The notes under the pieces were generated by a model. That model did no database searches. It worked only from the letters and a program-made list of their open reading frames with translations, and was not told the DNA's origin. This document shows, one piece after another, positions 6,902-14,283 of a stretch of 20,210 nucleotides of DNA. This DNA comes from a virus. Every line of letters begins with the position of its first letter. Positions within the stretch are counted from its first letter, which is position 1. The translations under genes were made by a program, and so were the position numbers. The stretch spans positions 1-20,210 of the IMG/VR virus record IMGVR_UViG_3300035698_002950; one strand, written 5' to 3'.

Positions 6902-7455
6902 CAGGTGGCCTCCTCAGCTGCGCCAAAGAAGAAGTCGCCGATCGCCGCTGCCGCAGACGTCTTGCCAGTGGTGGTGGGCACCGTGGGCGCCTGCGTGCCC
7001 GCGTCGGCCTCGTCCGGCATCCCGGAGCCAGCCTTGGCGGATGGCACCCGAGCCGGGATCACTACGGCCACTGGTGTCGCGAATGCGATCTGATCGAAGG
7101 ACAGGTCGTATCGGCGCCCCATCATGACTGTCTGGCTTGTGGGGTAGCCCGTCAGCAAGCAGTTCAGGATCGTCCCGTCTCGCACTGTGTCGACTGCGAT
7201 CAGCCTGCCTACGGCGGTCGACAAGAACGCGCGCGCCTCCTCGACCGCTTGAGGGCGCGGCACCGTCAGCTGCACCGGAGTGAACAGGGCGCCCACGATG
7301 GTGAAGCGCAGGGGCTCCTCTTGCGCGTGGTCGGAGACGGGCGACCCCACCTCCACAGGATGGGATGTCACGCGGATCCGGGAATCGTAGCGGATCTCCT
7401 GATAGCCGTCGATCTTCAACACAAGGCCATCGTCGCGGGTGAGTAGGGCGCTCAT
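6901..7455 (-). CDS. Dit-like distal tail / baseplate ring protein
   Basis: A 184-residue protein whose ATG at 7455 overlaps the tape-measure stop (ATGA). Features of the Dit-like N-terminal domain of phage tail proteins are PVSDHAQEEPLRFTIVGALF near residues 40-58 and the segment RAFLSTAVGRLIAVDT. A middle stretch reads GRRYDLSFDQIAFATP. These proteins form the first ring after the tail tube and seed the baseplate. The C-terminal ~50 residues are Ala/Thr/Pro-rich, of low complexity, and probably flexible. Its place directly after the tape measure is the expected position for a distal-tail protein. Confidence 0.75.
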   Translation of the reverse strand: MSALLTRDDGLVLKIDGYQEIRYDSRIRVTSHPVEVGSPVSDHAQEEPLRFTIVGALFTPVQLTVPRPQAVEEARAFLSTAVGRLIAVDTVRDGTILNCLLTGYPTSQTVMMGRRYDLSFDQIAFATPVAVVIPARVPSAKAGSGMPDEADAGTQAPTVPTTTGKTSAAAAIGDFFFGAAEEAT

Positions 7456-9143
7456 CGGACACCGCCACGAGCAGGCGCTGCAGCTTGGCGGTTCTGGCTT
7501 GCAACGTAGGCCTCAAGCTCTTGAGCTCGCATGCCTGTGGCGTTGACGTTCGTGACCTGACTGCTTGTGCTGCTGTTGTTCACCGTGGAGCCACCGCCAC
7601 CAGCTGACAGGCGATCGGCTGCCAAGTCCGGGGGAGACAGGCGCACAGACGTAGAGCTGACGGGCGCCTCGCTAAGGCCTTCGAGACCGCCTGCCAGCCC
7701 ACCACTCACATACTCGCCAAGGCCAAGGGCGCCACGCAAGACCTTGTAGCCGAGGTTGCCAACGGCCTCGACGGCGCCCTTGATGCCCTTCCAGATCCCC
7801 AGGAGTGTTTTGCTGTCGTCGATGATGTCGTATAGGACCGACCCGGCGCCGACGAAGGCGTCCCTCAGGCCCTGGAGCGCAGCAGGCCCGACCACTCCAG
7901 CGAGCTTGAAGAGCGCGCGAAACACGCGCAACCCGTTCTCGAACTGGCGAGCCAGCGAGCCCATCACCGAATCCTGCTCCTTGAAGCGATCGATGAAGCG
8001 ACCAAGCAGGGAGTCGCCGCCCTGCAGCGCGGTGTAGATGTCCTGCAAGACGAAGAACCAAAACCCGAAGGTGGCAGCCACCGCAGCCACCGCAACGGCC
8101 ACCCAGCCAAGGGATACGCCAGCCGCCGCGGCCGCTATGGAGCTTGCAACCCAGAGGTTCCGCAGCGACATCACTAGTGGGATGATCTTGCCCAGGGCCA
8201 GGACCACCGCGACGGCAGCCCCACCACCCAACAGCCCCTCGTAGAGGCCCTCATATCCACTCGTGCGCCTGATCAGCAGGTCGAGCCTCTCGAAGGCCTC
8301 ACGCAACGCATCCACAGGGCCCTTGAGCCGCTCTACCCACGACTGCATGCCCGAGCGCATCAGCTCTGCGTTGGCCATGCCCCAGTCCCGAATGCCATTC
8401 ACGACGTCCTGCACAACCGGAGCGAGCGCCACCCCGAGCGTGTTGCGGAGCCCTTGGCCCATCTGCATCAGCTGACGCCAGCTGCGGCTCAACGACGAGC
8501 TCGCGGCCACGGCGTCGTCACTCATGACGACACCCATGCGCTCAGCTTCGTCCCCCATGCGCTCCATGCCCGCAGACCCGAGCTGGAGCATGGGCAGCAG
8601 CTTGTTGCCTACGTCGTCGCCCAAGATGCGGACCGCGGCGGTGAGCGCCTTGTTCGGGTCGGTCGCGGCGGCGATCTTGTCCGCGAACAGGTCGAGCAGC
8701 TCTGCGGGCTTCTTCCCCCGGAGTTCGTCAACCTTGACCCCGACGAGCCCGAAGTCGTCGATGAACGACTGCATGCCGCCCTTCGCATCCTCGGCCCGGT
8801 CGGCCAGGGTGCCCAGCACGTCAGCTACATCACCGCCATCTGCGCCGAAGGCCTCGAAGGTCGCCACCATGCGCTGGTATTGGCGCTGCGTCACGGCGAG
8901 GGCGCGGCTTCGGCGCTCGATGGACTCGGCGTCCCGACCTGTGGCGAGGGCCTGCGCGGTGAGCGCAGCGGTGCCAGCCGTGAGGCCAGCTACGAACTTC
9001 GCACCTAGCTTCACAGCGCCTTCAAAGGACTTCTTCACTTCGTTCGTCTGCTTTTGCACCTTCTCGAGGCCGGCCAGCGTCTTGTCGACGTCCTTCACAC
9101 CGAAGGCGACCAAGAGCTTGCGGATGACCTTTTCGCTAGCCAT
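7452..9143 (-). CDS. Tail tape measure protein
   Basis: A 563-residue protein. The ATG at 9143 is chosen because AGGAAGG lies just upstream; the frame extends 13 codons further without a better start. Residues 1-60 are Lys/Glu/Val-rich coiled coil. Then come long Ala/Leu helices including LGTLADRAEDAKGGMQ and ADKIAAATDPNKAL, as in tape-measure N-terminal regions. Around residues 320-400 are hydrophobic segments (AAVAVVLALGKIIPLVMSL and a Val/Ala-rich pair) that could insert in the host membrane during DNA delivery. The C-terminus is Gly/Ser/Asn-rich. It overlaps the chaperone ORF by eight bases. Tail length scales with this protein, and 563 residues implies a fairly short tail (inference). 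Confidence 0.92.
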   Translation of the reverse strand: MASEKVIRKLLVAFGVKDVDKTLAGLEKVQKQTNEVKKSFEGAVKLGAKFVAGLTAGTAALTAQALATGRDAESIERRSRALAVTQRQYQRMVATFEAFGADGGDVADVLGTLADRAEDAKGGMQSFIDDFGLVGVKVDELRGKKPAELLDLFADKIAAATDPNKALTAAVRILGDDVGNKLLPMLQLGSAGMERMGDEAERMGVVMSDDAVAASSSLSRSWRQLMQMGQGLRNTLGVALAPVVQDVVNGIRDWGMANAELMRSGMQSWVERLKGPVDALREAFERLDLLIRRTSGYEGLYEGLLGGGAAVAVVLALGKIIPLVMSLRNLWVASSIAAAAAGVSLGWVAVAVAAVAATFGFWFFVLQDIYTALQGGDSLLGRFIDRFKEQDSVMGSLARQFENGLRVFRALFKLAGVVGPAALQGLRDAFVGAGSVLYDIIDDSKTLLGIWKGIKGAVEAVGNLGYKVLRGALGLGEYVSGGLAGGLEGLSEAPVSSTSVRLSPPDLAADRLSAGGGGSTVNNSSTSSQVTNVNATGMRAQELEAYVASQNRQAAAPARGGVR

Positions 9144-9354
9144 GTTTCGCCTTCCTCTCTTGCTCTCGACGCTGGATTGCATCGGATGCCTGTCGCGCGT
9201 CTAGGTCGATCCAGGTGTCGTAGATGTCGCGGAATGCCCAGTGTCGGCGCACCTCGGTGGGGCTGACCTTGTAGGCCACCGCCACGCGGTACAGGTGCGG
9301 GTTGTGCATCCGCTTTGCCGCCCGCCACATGGGCATGGCGGCTGCTTCGCTCAC
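9136..9354 (-). CDS. Tail assembly chaperone, second ORF (also reachable by -1 frameshift)
   Basis: A 72-residue ORF that can start at a GTG overlapping the first chaperone's TGA (GTGA), with GGAG five bases before it. It reads MWRAAKRMHNPHLYRVAVAY, then KVSPTEVRRHWAFRDIYDTW, and ends in a charged Arg/Glu/Lys tail. The frame is open far upstream, beyond the slippery heptamer at 9405-9411. A -1 slip there would join it to the first 120 residues of the upstream ORF, giving about 209 residues. That layout, just before the tape measure, matches gpG/gpGT-type tail chaperones. Independent GTG initiation and frameshifting may both operate. Confidence 0.72.
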   Translation of the reverse strand: MSEAAAMPMWRAAKRMHNPHLYRVAVAYKVSPTEVRRHWAFRDIYDTWIDLDARQASDAIQRREQERKAKHG

Positions 9355-9764
9355 ACCTTCTCCGCCATCTTCTTTGCTTCCTCCAAGGAGGTAATGGGCA
9401 GCGGCAAAAAAGCGTTGTGCAGCACGACCTCTTTGAGGGCCATCCAGCACTCGGTGTAGTTGCCTTTGTAGGCATCGCCGAAGACCACCGGAGAGCCCAG
9501 GGGCTGGCCGTCTCGCGTGGTGTGGAGCAAGATCCGGGCTGCCAGCTTGGGCAAGTCGATCTTGTCCAGCGCAGCGACCACCTGGAGCGCGTCGATGGTC
9601 TCGCCGTTGCCGCCCATCAAGCCAGCCAAAGCAGGAAGCCCCAACTTGGTCAGCTCGCAGGACAGCGCGAATCCCTCGCCGCCAGAGTGGAAGGACACCT
9701 CGTATAGGTGCGCAGCGCCCTTGGCGTCGGAGAGGCTGAACGTCGCGTCGTGGGCCGAATCCAT
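9351..9764 (-). CDS. Tail assembly chaperone, first ORF
   Basis: A 137-residue protein whose ATG overlaps the tube gene stop (TGATG). It is soluble, with FSLSDAKGAAHLYEV near the N-terminus, a Leu/Ala-rich middle with GLMGGNGETIDALQVVAALD, and FGDAYKGNYTECWMALKEVV near residues 95-113. Lying between tube and tape measure, it fits the short chaperone that coats the tape measure before tube polymerisation. A heptamer T TTT TTG spans the codons for Phe119 and Leu120, 17 codons before the stop, so some ribosomes may shift into the next ORF. The family is inferred from position, size and the frameshift layout more than from a named motif. Confidence 0.75.
   Translation of the reverse strand: MDSAHDATFSLSDAKGAAHLYEVSFHSGGEGFALSCELTKLGLPALAGLMGGNGETIDALQVVAALDKIDLPKLAARILLHTTRDGQPLGSPVVFGDAYKGNYTECWMALKEVVLHNAFLPLPITSLEEAKKMAEKV
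9405..9411 (-). other. Predicted -1 ribosomal frameshift site (T TTT TTG)
   Basis: On the minus strand the first chaperone ORF reads GCT TTT TTG with the TTT codon at 9410-9408. The heptamer T TTT TTG allows both tRNAs to re-pair one base back, and the -1 frame is exactly that of the second chaperone ORF, open to 9136. About a dozen bases downstream lies CCTCCTTGGAGG, a small self-complementary element that could form a weak hairpin. This layout is established for lambda gpG/gpGT-type tail chaperones. Efficiency here is unknown. Confidence 0.6.
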
Positions 9765-10216
9765 CAGACCACCCCGACGGGAACGATCGCCGTGCCGCGG
9801 TCGAACGTCGGCGAGGGCAGGCCGATCCGAACGGTGATCTCACCACTCGTCTTCTTCGCCATCATGGGCAGGTCGGTGAGGAACACCCCGGCCACGCAGT
9901 AGCAGAGGTCGCCTGTCGCCAAGTTGGTGTAGCTGAAGACGAGCGGAGGCACGCGGCCGACTGTCTTGAGCGCCAGCTTCTGGGCCGTGATGTACTTGGC
10001 GATGATCGAGTAAGCGAAGCTGTTCTGCTTGATGACGATCTCGGCGATGAAGTTGTCGTCGTTGCTCGAGTCGAACGTGGGCACGCCATCTGCCGACACA
10101 GACATAGTCACCATGTCGCTGTTGGGCTGGATGTCGATGGCGTCGGACTCGCCGAACTCTTTGACCTCGATTGCGCCGAGGATCAGATGGCAGCCGGCAA
10201 GAGAGTGGTTTCGCAT
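9764..10216 (-). CDS. Tail tube protein, DUF3277-like
   Basis: A 150-residue protein starting at the ATG at 10216, four bases after the sheath stop, with GGAGG nine bases upstream. It opens with SLAGCHLILGAIEVKEFGES, then VTMSVSADGVPTFDSSNDD, and KQNSFAYSIIAKYITAQ near the middle. These are typical of DUF3277-type tube proteins paired with DUF3383-type sheaths. It would form the inner tube through which DNA passes. The C-terminal half contains FSYTNLATGDLCYCVAGVF and a beta-rich end. Position directly after the sheath and before the chaperones is standard. Confidence 0.85.
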   Translation of the reverse strand: MRNHSLAGCHLILGAIEVKEFGESDAIDIQPNSDMVTMSVSADGVPTFDSSNDDNFIAEIVIKQNSFAYSIIAKYITAQKLALKTVGRVPPLVFSYTNLATGDLCYCVAGVFLTDLPMMAKKTSGEITVRIGLPSPTFDRGTAIVPVGVV

Positions 10217-10220
10217 GGGA

Positions 10221-11285
10221 TCAGGCCTCCGCTGCGATCGGGTCGCGGCTCAAGTAGACGTCGAGGTCGAAGAAGATGGCGTCGGTCTGCGTCTGGGCGC
10301 GAACCGTCATCCGAAGCCTTTTGGCTGCAGTGTCGGCAATGGTGATCTCCTCACCATCGGCGGAGTAGTCATCGAAGTGACCGACCTGCAGACCTTGAGC
10401 ACCAAGTCGCCGCAAGGGCGCCAAGCAAAGCTCTTGGCCAACCGGGTTGACTGGCACCTTTAAGCCGAGCGCTGAGCGCTGCACCTTCACGTCCGCCAGC
10501 GCCTCGCGGGCGCGAGATCGGAGCCAGTCCGCGGTAGTCAGCTCGTAGACGGGCCGCCCCGTGAGGGTCACGCCGTCCATGACGAAGAACGTCGAGGAGC
10601 CGTACGCGAGGCCCACGTTGCAGTTGTTGCCAACAACAAAGTTGCGCTGCGTTTCCGTTAGGGCGGGAGGGGTCACACCCTTGACGGTCAGCGCCGCTGG
10701 GGCGCTGCGTTCATCAGGGTTCCATGCCAGGTAGGCCGCAGCGTAGCCCTCTGCGTGCCCAGCGCCATCTACCGAGTTGTAGAGCACGGTCGTGCGCTCG
10801 TTGGTGGTGATGGCCGCGAACGATGCGGGCTGGCTTGCCGTCAGCCAGTCTGCGAGGCTGCTCTGCACAAATAGGCGCCGAAGTCCTTCTGCTTCGATCG
10901 CGTTGCTGAGCGGAGCGATGTCAGACGCTGTTCGGGACAGCATGCACACGCCGTACACGGCGGGGTCAGCGGCCACGCAGGCGGCGTAGCCCGTGGCCCA
11001 GGTCTCCGATGCCGCGGTGTCGACCTGTCCAAGCTTCACGCGCTTGAGGCGTGGCGCCTGGCTGAACATCGTCGTGAGGATGTTCTTGGTACCAGTCGTG
11101 ATCTTGCCAGCCACCACAGCGGCTGCAGCCTCGGTGGGATTGTTGATCGTGAGGATGCGGGCGCCCAGGTCGTCCGTGTCGACGTCCACCAAAAGTAGGA
11201 TGTCACTGAAGCTCACTGCTGGAGTGGGCTGCGCCTGAAGGAAGATTTCTATTGTGATGGATCGGCTGGCGTGGTCTGCGCTCAT
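10221..11285 (-). CDS. Tail sheath protein, DUF3383-like
   Basis: A 354-residue protein starting at the ATG at 11285, overlapping the neck gene stop by four bases. It shows the DUF3383 pattern. The N-terminal part is a compact beta-rich domain (SITIEIFLQAQPTPAVSFSD), a central domain has TTVLYNSVDGAGHAEGYAAA and AYLAWNPDERS, and the C-terminal part has VYELTTADWLRSRAREAL and LKVPVNPVGQ. It is shorter than T4 gp18, as expected for minimal contractile tails without extra surface domains. It forms the contractile outer layer. A Mu-type FI sheath is the main alternative family, but the role is secure from neighbours and motifs. Confidence 0.87.
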   Translation of the reverse strand: MSADHASRSITIEIFLQAQPTPAVSFSDILLLVDVDTDDLGARILTINNPTEAAAAVVAGKITTGTKNILTTMFSQAPRLKRVKLGQVDTAASETWATGYAACVAADPAVYGVCMLSRTASDIAPLSNAIEAEGLRRLFVQSSLADWLTASQPASFAAITTNERTTVLYNSVDGAGHAEGYAAAYLAWNPDERSAPAALTVKGVTPPALTETQRNFVVGNNCNVGLAYGSSTFFVMDGVTLTGRPVYELTTADWLRSRAREALADVKVQRSALGLKVPVNPVGQELCLAPLRRLGAQGLQVGHFDDYSADGEEITIADTAAKRLRMTVRAQTQTDAIFFDLDVYLSRDPIAAEA

Positions 11286-11797
11286 GCGATGCTCTCGTCG
11301 TAGGGTGTGGACTGGACGCCGACCTCCTGGTCAACCTCCACAGATTCCGCGGGCACGAACGCCTCTGCAGTGGTGCGGCGTCGGTAGGAGATGTCGAGCT
11401 CTTGTAGGCATCGGGGCTCGGTCGCCGTGTCGATGAAGCGAGACACGTCCGTCAAGCCGCCATTTAGCTCGACCGACAACCCAGCCGCGAAGAGGTACTC
11501 GGACGCCAGCGGGCCAGCGAGGCGGATCATGGCCTCGCCGAGCTCATTGATGGCCACCTCGCCGTAGGCGTTGAGGCTCACAGTGCCGCGATGTTCGCCG
11601 TCGACAGCCACCATGTCGGAGTCGAGGAAGAAGACACCAGCGCCGCCGCTTGGCACGCCGTGGAGGGTCACTTTGTAGGTGACGTAGGGCAAGGCAGGGC
11701 GGGCCTGGTCTTGGTCGGCAGCAATGACTGTGGTCACGCCAGCGGCGGTTAGCCACGTGTAGAGCACAGTCTCGATGTCGCGGCGGGTGCTGATCAC
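11282..11797 (-). CDS. Neck / tail terminator protein (LIC_12616-like)
   Basis: A 171-residue protein. It begins MISTRRDIETVLYTWLTAAG, then RPALPYVTYKVTLHGVPSGG, followed by VSLNAYGEVAINELGEAMIR, and near the end CLQELDISYRRRTTAE. This pattern of a short N-terminal helix, an RP-x-LPYVTYK strand and an NxYG motif fits the LIC_12616 / neck-terminator family that caps the tail tube and contacts the head-completion proteins. Position between the head-closure protein and the sheath agrees. The last ~25 residues are acidic and probably flexible. Confidence 0.75.
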   Translation of the reverse strand: MISTRRDIETVLYTWLTAAGVTTVIAADQDQARPALPYVTYKVTLHGVPSGGAGVFFLDSDMVAVDGEHRGTVSLNAYGEVAINELGEAMIRLAGPLASEYLFAAGLSVELNGGLTDVSRFIDTATEPRCLQELDISYRRRTTAEAFVPAESVEVDQEVGVQSTPYDESIA

Positions 11798-12138
11798 TCT
11801 TGCACCCGCAGCACGAGCGCTCGGGTGTGCTCGATGAGGGGGTGGCTGTCGTCCACATGCACGACCTCGTACCAGAGGCCCTTGATCTGCACATGGTCTG
11901 CAGCCGTGCCCAGGTGCTGATCGACCACGCGCAACGCGTCCTCAGCCTCGAGGTACAGCTTGCGGCCATCCTGGTGCCGCTGGCCCTCCTCAAGGGACTC
12001 CCGGTCGCGGCCTTTCATTGGCTGCACGGAGGCGACCACTGTGGAGTCGATGGACGCACCATCGACGTAGCGGCCCAACACATAGGACCCCACGGCAAAG
12101 CGTCGACGAGTGTACTCTTTGGCTCCAAGAAGACTCAT
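11794..12138 (-). CDS. Head closure / head-tail connector protein
   Basis: A 114-residue protein with ATGA overlap at its start. The arrangement RRRFAVGSYVLGRYVDG, SVQPMKGRDRESLEEGQR, ADHVQIKGLWYEVVHVDD, ending ALVLRVQE is typical of small beta-barrel head-closure (stopper) proteins, which sit below the adaptor and keep DNA in the capsid until ejection. In comparable phages this gene lies between the DUF4054/adaptor group and the tail terminator. The exact family name is uncertain. It is compact, with no membrane segment or Cys-rich motif. Confidence 0.7.
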   Translation of the reverse strand: MSLLGAKEYTRRRFAVGSYVLGRYVDGASIDSTVVASVQPMKGRDRESLEEGQRHQDGRKLYLEAEDALRVVDQHLGTAADHVQIKGLWYEVVHVDDSHPLIEHTRALVLRVQE

Positions 12139-12569
12139 CGCACCACCTCATAGTCGATGGACTGCCGCAGTCTTCCAGTGTCGATGAGGGGATTCTTGCT
12201 GCCCTTCTTCTTGATCGTAGAGGGTGCGTTCGGTGGGTCTTTCAGTGTCCGGATCTTGCGCTGAACGTCAGCCACTGCAACCACACCCAGGCGGTTCAGG
12301 GCCGCGTCTGGGCTCTCGCCCTTAATCACCGCATCAACCGCCTTCTCAAGCATCGCTGCGTACTTTGGTGCGCCCTCGTCTGCGGTGCTCCGCAGGAATG
12401 AGCGCTCGGGCACGTGACCGTCTTCCGTGCCGAATTCGTTAGCTGCGGCGTACGTTGCCAGCTCAGAGCCTTGCTCTGCACGAACGCCCACCATCACAGT
12501 GGGAACGCCCAGGGCACGCAGACTCTTCGCCAGGTCACCAGCGCCCATGTCTTCGTCGATTACCCTCAC
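12135..12569 (-). CDS. Head-tail connector, HK97 gp10-like / virion morphogenesis protein
   Basis: A 144-residue protein. The GTG at 12569 is chosen because it overlaps the DUF4054-like gene's TGA as GTGA, the same junction type used elsewhere here. It contains VMVGVRAEQGSELATYAAAN then EFGTEDGHVPERSFLRST, the strongest motif, and ends PLIDTGRLRQSIDYEVVR. NEFGT-x-PxRSFLR and a C-terminal DTGRLxxSIxxxV are widely seen in gp10-like and Mu gpG-like proteins that complete the head-tail joint. Length is typical. The central part is Lys/Ala-rich and helical. Confidence 0.78.
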   Translation of the reverse strand: MRVIDEDMGAGDLAKSLRALGVPTVMVGVRAEQGSELATYAAANEFGTEDGHVPERSFLRSTADEGAPKYAAMLEKAVDAVIKGESPDAALNRLGVVAVADVQRKIRTLKDPPNAPSTIKKKGSKNPLIDTGRLRQSIDYEVVR

Positions 12570-12925
12570 GCGCTCACCCACCGTGGAGTGATCGCCGCCA
12601 GCCTCGACCGACGGCCAAGGTAGCGCTGACCGTAGGTGGTCGTGCGAAGGAAGTCGTCCGCGTCGCCGCGGGCGGTGTTGCCATACGTCCGCGTCAGGTC
12701 GCCGTCGCGCTGGGACAGGAGTTGCCCAGGCTGAGCGACGGCGCCCGCCACAGACGTGCTCTGTACATAGTGGGCGGCAAACCACACCATGCCGTCATCA
12801 AACGCCGAGCCCCACGCGGCTGCGCTGTGCTCGGCGATCGCCAGCCCCAACTCGACCTCCACCACAGCATCCGCCACACTCGAATGAGCGGGCACGATTT
12901 CGCGGTAGCGGTCGAGCGTAGACAT
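12566..12925 (-). CDS. DUF4054-like head-tail connector / adaptor
   Basis: A 119-residue protein from the ATG at 12925, overlapping the previous stop as TGATG; the frame runs open far upstream within the capsid gene, but those residues are antigenic noise of another frame rather than real coding. It begins MSTLDRYREIVPAHSS, then VELGLAIAEHSAAAWGSAFD, MVWFAAHYVQSTS and LRTTTYGQRYLGRRSR. An N-terminal helical bundle with W-x-x-A and AAHYV, followed by a Gly/Asp/Thr-rich loop and TTYGxxYLxRR, is characteristic of DUF4054 proteins that follow the capsid gene in this type of phage. Confidence 0.83.
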   Translation of the reverse strand: MSTLDRYREIVPAHSSVADAVVEVELGLAIAEHSAAAWGSAFDDGMVWFAAHYVQSTSVAGAVAQPGQLLSQRDGDLTRTYGNTARGDADDFLRTTTYGQRYLGRRSRLAAITPRWVSA

Positions 12926-13155
12926 CAGATGCCGTATTCGACGATGGAGCCGTTCAAGATCAGCCCGGCCACGGTGTCCCCGTATTGCTTGCTGTCCTTG
13001 ATGGCCTTCCAATCCTTCGCATCGACAGACACCTCGGCTGGCGCCTCGCTGGGGAGGCCCTGGGAGTCGCCCAGGATGACCTTGCCCAACATGAGCCGGG
13101 AGCGAGTGGTGTTGCGAATCTGCACAGTCGCGGCCTCTGCCGCAGCGCCCGCCAT
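12925..13155 (-). CDS. Small conserved-type phage protein of unknown function
   Basis: A 76-residue protein starting at the ATG at 13155, overlapping the capsid stop as TGATG; a GTG one codon earlier is also possible. It begins MAGAAAEAATVQIRNTTRS, continues MLGKVILGDSQGLPSEAPAE, then VDAKDWKAIKDSKQYGD, and ends in a hydrophobic strand. Short proteins of this type often follow the major capsid gene in contractile-tailed phages, but I cannot name a function. A role in head completion or decoration is possible. No membrane segment is seen. Confidence 0.72.
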   Translation of the reverse strand: MAGAAAEAATVQIRNTTRSRLMLGKVILGDSQGLPSEAPAEVSVDAKDWKAIKDSKQYGDTVAGLILNGSIVEYGI

Positions 13156-14273
13156 CACGACTGCGCCGTAGCGAACTGGATCGCGTTGGCGCCCACGTCG
13201 CGCATGACCACGCCACCGATTGCGGCGAAGTACACGACTTGGTTGGTGAAGGGCCCGTTCTGCCAGATCGGCATCGCGGTCGGGGGCTGGACCATGACGA
13301 ACGCCGTCTTCTGGATCGAGCTGTCGTAGGCGAACATCGCGTCTTGGCTCGCGCCAGCGGGGCCAACACCCATGAACTCGTCGATGCCGACGACCTCCTT
13401 GATGTGCTGCTGCCCCTTGAGGAAGAACTCACCGATCGTGATGTCCGATGACGCGCCATGACGCGTCTGGAACAGGTAGTTCCGCTGACGCAGGCTCATG
13501 GCCATCCGATCCGGCTTGAGGGCGCCACCACTGGTCACTTCCGCGCGGTTCGCGAAGCGGTTGAGATCCGCTACAACAGCGTCAGCCGTGGCGGTCCCGT
13601 CGTAGTTGACGCTGGCCACGCCCTTCGCGAGCGAGGGGTAGTCGAGCAGGCCGTACATCTTCGACGCCTTGTTGCCGTTGAACGCGATCTGGTTGATCCG
13701 CGCCTCAATGGCTGCCACGGCGTCGCGGCTGTCCTCGGCGAACTGGTTGCGGCCCTCGAAGCTGTCGGAGGCGAGCTCGAAGAAGTTCGTCTCCACGGCT
13801 GCGGCGATGTAGATCACCGGGTAGCGGTCCTCCACCTTCGAGCTGGAGATCACCGGGACCTGACCGCCCCGCATGACCTCGGCCTGCCCAGCAGTGAGAC
13901 TGCGACGGACGAGGTGGCTCTTGGCACCCAAGGGCACCCGGGAGTCCATTGGCAGGATCATCTCGTAGTTGTTCGGCCGGCGAGGCTCCGTCAGGATCTC
14001 CTCGTAGGCAAACTCGAAGTCCCGGCTAAACGCGCCGGCGGCGTCGTTGCGCATGCCCCTGTCGGCCACCATTCGCTGGATGGAAGCTGCGTCTTCACGC
14101 TTCCGCCAGCTGTCGATCCAGTCAGTGCGCGATGCGACCAACTCTCCCGACACTGCATCAAAGCGCGTGCCGTTGCCACGAGAGAGCGCAAGGCCCTCAC
14201 TCACACGCGACTGGATGGCGCCTCCGTTCTGGAGAGCCTCACCGGTGCGTGCATCAATCACGAGTCCGTTCAT
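13155..14273 (-). CDS. Major capsid protein (DUF2184/DUF6260-like, HK97-fold expected)
   Basis: A 372-residue protein. The ATG at 14273 is chosen because a strong TGAGGAG lies six bases upstream; the open frame continues 50 codons further but overlaps the preceding gene. Residues about 50-80 form an alpha-helical N-arm (WRKREDAASIQRMVADRG). The central part contains FFELASDSFEGRNQFAEDSR and IEARINQIAFNGNKASKMYG, followed by GLLDYPSLAKG. A C-terminal domain has MAMSLRQRNYLF, QHIKEVVGIDEFMGVGP and IGGVVMRDVGANAI. These are typical of major capsid proteins that accompany DUF2213 proteases and DUF1073 portals. Whether DUF2184 or DUF6260 is the better family cannot be settled by reading. The strong separate ribosome site fits the large copy number needed. 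Confidence 0.9.
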   Translation of the reverse strand: MNGLVIDARTGEALQNGGAIQSRVSEGLALSRGNGTRFDAVSGELVASRTDWIDSWRKREDAASIQRMVADRGMRNDAAGAFSRDFEFAYEEILTEPRRPNNYEMILPMDSRVPLGAKSHLVRRSLTAGQAEVMRGGQVPVISSSKVEDRYPVIYIAAAVETNFFELASDSFEGRNQFAEDSRDAVAAIEARINQIAFNGNKASKMYGLLDYPSLAKGVASVNYDGTATADAVVADLNRFANRAEVTSGGALKPDRMAMSLRQRNYLFQTRHGASSDITIGEFFLKGQQHIKEVVGIDEFMGVGPAGASQDAMFAYDSSIQKTAFVMVQPPTAMPIWQNGPFTNQVVYFAAIGGVVMRDVGANAIQFATAQS

Positions 14274-14283
14274 GGTTCGCTCC

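Noticed and set aside
9355-9846. Upstream extension of the second chaperone ORF as a separate gene
   Set aside because: The frame is open to 9846 but overlaps the tube and first chaperone genes out of frame; the useful part is only that downstream of the slippery heptamer.
12455-13171. Plus-strand open frame of 238 codons opposite the head-completion genes
   Set aside because: Antisense to three coupled genes with good motifs; Arg/Pro/His-rich composition and no initiation signal.
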